This document shows, piece after piece, positions 32,751-36,078 of a stretch of 36,078 nucleotides of DNA. How positions within the stretch are numbered: the stretch's first letter is position 1; each line of letters opens with the position of its first letter. The stretch is from Clostridia bacterium (lineage in GTDB: Bacteria > Bacillota > DSM-521 > Neomoorellales > Neomoorellaceae): assembly GCA_030445865.1 (NCBI GenBank), contig JASUSV010000014.1:1-36078 (forward strand). The letters run 5' to 3'. The position numbers and the translations under genes are program-made. Below the pieces are notes generated by a model. It was not told where the DNA came from, made no database searches, and saw nothing but the letters and a program-made list of their open reading frames with translations.

Positions 32751-34358
32751 TCAGCCTGCTTCTTTTTCCAAGTTTTCCAGATAAGCTTCCAGCTTTAATA
32801 AAAGCTGTCTGGTGCGATGATAATCTCTGGCGCGGAAGCCTTTATCCAGGACGGCCTTGAGGCTCCTCTGTAGCCGCATATAAGCGGCTTCAGCCTCGGC
32901 CGCCGCCTCCTGGGCGGCTAGCGCTTCCGCGCTGGCTGGATGGGCTAGGACTCCCGTCGGCCTGAGTTCAATTTCTTCCAGGTAGTGGGGTACGGTAGCT
33001 GTGATTCCGAGTTCAGAGGTAATTAGGCGAGCTAAAGTTAGGGAAGCCTGTTCTTCCCCGTGAGTTATGAAAATATGCCCTGGTTTTTTCTGGAAGCGCT
33101 TTAGCCAGTTTAAAAGCTCCGGCTGGTCGGCGTGGGCTGAAAACCCGTCAATACTGACTATTTGGGCCCGGACGGCGATCTCTTCGCCGTGGATCCGGAC
33201 TTTCTTTTCGCCTTCCAGGAGCCGCCTCCCTAGAGTGCCTTCCGCCTGAAATCCCACCAGGAGGATGGTGCATTCAGGACGCCAGAGATTGTGTTTTAAA
33301 TGGTGCTTGATGCGGCCGGCGTCGGCCATGCCGCTGGCGGAAATAATTATAGCCCCGCTTTTAATCTTATTTAAAGCCATAGATTCCTCGGTAGTGCGGC
33401 TGAAATGGAGGTTGGGTATCGTCAAGGGGCAGCCATCCTCATCAGTGGAGGCCAGCGCCCTGGTTTCCGCATCAAAATACCGGGCATAACGGCAGAAGAT
33501 TTCCGTGGCAGCTATGGCCAGAGGGCTGTCTACGAATACTTCCTGGGGCTGGATCTCCCCATGCTGAAGGAGCACGTTTAAGGCGTACAGCAAATCCTGG
33601 GTGCGCTCGACGGCAAAGGCCGGTATCACGAGATTGCCGCCTCTTTGGCGCGTCTCCTGGATTACCTGCCGCAGCCGTGCGATTTTGTCTTCATCGGTGT
33701 GGAAACGGTTACCGTAAGTAGATTCCATTACTACGTATTCGGCGGTATCAATAGGCGTCGGGTCGTTTACGATAGGTTGCCCCGGGTTGCCCAGATCCCC
33801 GGAAAAGGCGATTTTTAATTCCCCCTGCCCTGTTTTCAACCACATTTCTACTATGGCCGAGCCGAGAATGTGGCCGGCATCCTGCAGGCGGACGGTTACG
33901 CCGGGAGCTATTTCCTGTTTTTGGCCGTATTCTAGGGGGCGAAAATATTTAAGACAGGCCTCAGCCTCGGCCGCCGTATAGATGGGGGTCAGCAGGGGAA
34001 GGCCGGCGCGGCTGTTTTTGCGGTTTTTGCGCTCCACCTCCATTTCCTGAATATGCCCGGAATCCGGCAAAAGGACGGCGCAGAGATCCAGGCTGGGAGG
34101 GGTAGCGTAGACAGGCCCCCGGTAACCGTGTTTATATAACTTGGGTATGAGGCCGCAGTGATCAATGTGGGCGTGGGTTAACACCACGGCGGTAATTTGG
34201 GCCGGGTTAAAGGGAAAGTCGCCGTAGTTGCGTTCCTTGATGGCCTTGGAGCCCTGAAAGAGGCCGCAGTCTACCAGAATGCGGCTTTGGCCGTTATCCA
34301 CTAGGTAGCATGACCCGGTTACTGTGCGGGCGGCTCCGCAGAATTGCAATTTAAGCAT
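32751..34358 (-). CDS. Beta-CASP metallo-beta-lactamase-fold RNA-processing hydrolase
   Basis: A 535-aa enzyme with the zinc motif THAHIDHCG (H62, H64, D66, H67), a later DAGHILGSA and FSGDLG, and the beta-CASP motifs TYGN, PAFAVERTQDLLYAL, SGMADAGRI and the final SAHADQ. It is related to the CPSF-73/Ysh1-like family of RNA endo/exonucleases. A roughly 60-residue C-terminal coiled region (ALAAQEAAAEAEAAYMRL to the end) extends beyond the usual domain. ATG 34358 overlaps the aminotransferase stop by eight bases (ATGCTTAA), so it is co-translated with that gene although functionally unrelated. Confidence 0.9.
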   Translation of the reverse strand: MLKLQFCGAARTVTGSCYLVDNGQSRILVDCGLFQGSKAIKERNYGDFPFNPAQITAVVLTHAHIDHCGLIPKLYKHGYRGPVYATPPSLDLCAVLLPDSGHIQEMEVERKNRKNSRAGLPLLTPIYTAAEAEACLKYFRPLEYGQKQEIAPGVTVRLQDAGHILGSAIVEMWLKTGQGELKIAFSGDLGNPGQPIVNDPTPIDTAEYVVMESTYGNRFHTDEDKIARLRQVIQETRQRGGNLVIPAFAVERTQDLLYALNVLLQHGEIQPQEVFVDSPLAIAATEIFCRYARYFDAETRALASTDEDGCPLTIPNLHFSRTTEESMALNKIKSGAIIISASGMADAGRIKHHLKHNLWRPECTILLVGFQAEGTLGRRLLEGEKKVRIHGEEIAVRAQIVSIDGFSAHADQPELLNWLKRFQKKPGHIFITHGEEQASLTLARLITSELGITATVPHYLEEIELRPTGVLAHPASAEALAAQEAAAEAEAAYMRLQRSLKAVLDKGFRARDYHRTRQLLLKLEAYLENLEKEAG

Positions 34359-35550
34359 GGGCAGCTATCCTCTCTAGGCGCCTTAAGCGATGGACAAAAC
34401 GCTCCATTCTGTTAAGCGCTTCGGTAAGTTCCTGGAGGGAGGCGGCATAACTACAGCGAATATGCCCTTCCCCGCCGGCGCCAAAAACCGATCCCGGGAC
34501 CACGGCTACTCTTTCTTCGCGCAGGAGTGCTTCGGCGAATTCCTCGGAGGTAAGGCCCGTGGAGGCTATCGAAGGGAAAATATAGAAGGCCCCCCGGGGC
34601 TCAAAGCATTCCAGCCCCATATCCCGTAGGCGGCTTAAAACTAAACGGCGGCGCTGATCGTATTGCTCTACCATTTTTTGTACATCGGTTTCGCCGGAGC
34701 GCAGGGCTTCCAAGGCGGCCATCTGGCCCATGATGGGGGCGCAGAGGATGGTATACTGGTGAATTTTGAGCATGGCCGCTAAAAATTCCGCGTGGGCGGC
34801 CACGTACCCGATCCGCCAGCCGGTCATGGCAAAGGCCTTGGAAAAACCGCTGACCAAAATGGTACGCTCCTGCATACCTGGAAGAGAAGCAAAACTAAGG
34901 GGTTTCTCGCCGTAGCGCAGTTCGGCGTAAATCTCGTCGCTAATAACTACTAGGTTATGTTTTTTAACAATGTTCGACAGGGCAAGCATCTCTTCATAAT
35001 TAAGTACGGCGCCGGTAGGGTTATTGGGATAACAAAGCACCAGGATTTTGGTGCGCGGGGTAATCGTTTTTTCTACCTGCACTGGCGTGACTTTAAAGCC
35101 GTTCGAAGCCGAGGTAGGTATAACCACCGGGGTGCCGCCGGCCATAATAATACAAGGTTTGTAGGATACGTAACACGGTTCTACCAGCAGCACTTCATCG
35201 CCGTCATTCACCAGGGCGCGCAGGGCTATATCTACGGCTTCGCTGGCTCCTACAGTCACCATAATCTCCGTTTCAGGGTTGTAGGCTACTTCAAAGCGTT
35301 TCTCCAGATAGGAAGCCACGGCCCGGCGCAACTCCGGCAGGCCGTAGTTGGAGGTATACATGGTGTAACCTTTTTCGATGGCCTGTACGGCGGCTTCCCG
35401 GATGTGCCAGGGGGTGACGAAGTCCGGCTCGCCTACGCCCAGGGAGATGACGCCCTTGGTGTTGGCCACCAGGTCAAAAAAGCGCCGGATGCCCGAGGGC
35501 GGTATATTCTTCACTTTGGGATTAATGAATTTTTGGGGGTCAAAGGTCAT
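34351..35550 (-). CDS. Class I/II pyridoxal-phosphate aminotransferase
   Basis: A 399-aa fold-type I aminotransferase of the aspartate/alanine-type subgroup (PatA/AspC-like). PLP motifs: SLGVGEPDF, YPNNPTGAVL (N177), SDEIY (D205, Y208), SGFSKAFAMTGWRIGY with the Schiff-base lysine K238, and the carboxylate-binding arginine in GHIRCSYA. The amino-acid substrate cannot be told. ATG 35550 overlaps the upstream lrp stop by four bases (ATGA), so an Lrp/AsnC regulator probably controls this gene and its own operon. Confidence 0.92.
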   Translation of the reverse strand: MTFDPQKFINPKVKNIPPSGIRRFFDLVANTKGVISLGVGEPDFVTPWHIREAAVQAIEKGYTMYTSNYGLPELRRAVASYLEKRFEVAYNPETEIMVTVGASEAVDIALRALVNDGDEVLLVEPCYVSYKPCIIMAGGTPVVIPTSASNGFKVTPVQVEKTITPRTKILVLCYPNNPTGAVLNYEEMLALSNIVKKHNLVVISDEIYAELRYGEKPLSFASLPGMQERTILVSGFSKAFAMTGWRIGYVAAHAEFLAAMLKIHQYTILCAPIMGQMAALEALRSGETDVQKMVEQYDQRRRLVLSRLRDMGLECFEPRGAFYIFPSIASTGLTSEEFAEALLREERVAVVPGSVFGAGGEGHIRCSYAASLQELTEALNRMERFVHRLRRLERIAAHA

Positions 35551-36029
35551 GGCTGCACCACCTGCCGCCGCCCATCTTCCTGTTCGTCAAAAACTACCCC
35601 ATCTTGCTTATAGCGCTTGAGGATAAAGTGGGTTGTGGTGCTCTGGACGTGTTCTAAAGTGGCCAGTTTGCGGGAGACGAAAGATGCGACCTCTTTCAAG
35701 TTTCGGCCTTCTACTAGGACGGATAAATCATAGCTCCCGGAAATGAGAAAGACGGATTTCACTTCCGGGTAGCGGTAAATGCGGGAGGCTATCTCATCAA
35801 AGCCTACGTCCCGCTGGGGTATTACTTTGACGTCGATCAGGGCGGAAACATTTTCTACTCCTGCTTTTTCCCAGTTAATTAACGTAGTGTAGCCCAGGAT
35901 AACTTTTTCTTTTTCCATGTCCGCAATTTCCCGGGCGACTTCCTCAGGTGTCAGGCCCAACATGATGGCGATTTCCTTGGAGGTTAACTTGCTGTTTTCC
36001 TGGAGCAGGGTAAGAATTTTTTGGCGCAT
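35547..36029 (-). CDS. Lrp/AsnC-family transcriptional regulator
   Basis: A 160-aa regulator. Residues 1-60 hold the winged helix-turn-helix (KLTSKEIAIMLGLTPEEVAREIADMEKEKVILGYTTLINW); residues 65-145 form the AsnC ligand-binding/oligomerisation domain (VSALIDVKVIPQRDVGFDEIASRIYRYPEVKSVFLISGSYDLSVLVEG). ATG 36029 with GGGGAGAGG upstream. First visible gene of the lrp-aminotransferase-hydrolase run. Lrp proteins often sense the amino acid that their neighbour metabolises, inferred here. Confidence 0.93.
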   Translation of the reverse strand: MRQKILTLLQENSKLTSKEIAIMLGLTPEEVAREIADMEKEKVILGYTTLINWEKAGVENVSALIDVKVIPQRDVGFDEIASRIYRYPEVKSVFLISGSYDLSVLVEGRNLKEVASFVSRKLATLEHVQSTTTHFILKRYKQDGVVFDEQEDGRRQVVQP

Positions 36030-36050
36030 AAATCCTCTCCCCTTTTATTT

Positions 36051-36078
36051 AAAAAGCCTCCCGTCCCTTAAGGGACGG
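36051..36078 (-). terminator. Terminator before lrp, possibly the end of a T-box leader
   Basis: The palindrome CCGTCCCTTAAGGGACGG (36061-36078) followed on the minus strand by GAGGC and TTTTT (36055-36051) is an intrinsic terminator 22 bp before the lrp start. The CGTCCCT arm is the sequence that T-box antiterminators normally pair with AGGG. The rest of any leader lies outside the window, so it may simply end the upstream gene. Confidence 0.65.

Noticed and set aside
34957-35613. 218-codon plus-strand frame
   Set aside because: It is entirely antisense to the aminotransferase gene and has no ribosome-binding site or recognisable domain.

Overview
The window looks like chromosome of an endospore-forming, probably anaerobic Firmicute with roughly balanced GC. 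Spore genes (a SpoVB-type flippase and a gerA-type germination operon), Clostridia-style DnaD/DnaI-like replication genes, a PduL-type phosphotransacylase and many TTG/GTG starts behind strong Shine-Dalgarno sites suggest a Moorella/Thermanaeromonas-like acetogen. The species is inferred, not shown.

Layout. 1-5.3 kb: 3' part of a SpoVB-like flippase, overlapped tail to tail by a minus-strand set (TPR protein, folE, surE), then fur, a TIGR04086-like membrane protein and a signal-anchored protein with a duplicated domain. 5.4-12.2 kb: minus-strand dinG-type helicase/exonuclease, ahcY, thiL and two conserved genes of unknown function (one DUF3786). 12.3-14.6 kb: a large secreted stalk-domain/beta-propeller protein. 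14.9-15.3 kb: a decayed transposase fragment, then tRNA-Arg(CCG) and tRNA-Lys(CTT) behind a near-consensus promoter.

15.29-20.33 kb is a compact integrative element inserted in the 3' half of tRNA-Lys. It is bounded by 46-bp direct repeats (attL/attR) and carries a 21-bp repeat near each end. It holds a tyrosine integrase broken by one in-frame amber codon, hicAB, an XRE-type repressor with operators in a divergent promoter region, an unknown 167-aa protein, a 77-aa membrane protein and a 332-aa protein. The last joins a WYL domain, a TnsA-like PD-(D/E)XK nuclease and a C-terminal membrane anchor, and is the best candidate here for an undescribed, possibly defensive, system.

20.4-27.6 kb: a secreted stalk-domain protein behind a c-di-GMP-I (GEMM) riboswitch, with a Shine-Dalgarno-sequestering helix and a possible 7-codon upstream ORF. 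A four-gene germination operon (A, B, C and a small D-like protein) is divergent from it. A PhoU-like protein, a Cys-rich mini-protein and pduL follow; the pduL promoter is threaded by three direct repeats at exact 21-bp spacing. 27.8-30.2 kb: feoA-feoB plus a zinc-ribbon mini-protein behind a consensus promoter with two Fur-box-like palindromes, which connects logically to the fur gene at 3.5 kb. 30.2-36.1 kb: helicase-loader and DnaD-domain genes, a P-loop/Asp23 fusion, a beta-CASP metallo-hydrolase, and an lrp-aminotransferase pair behind a terminator that may be the end of a T-box leader.
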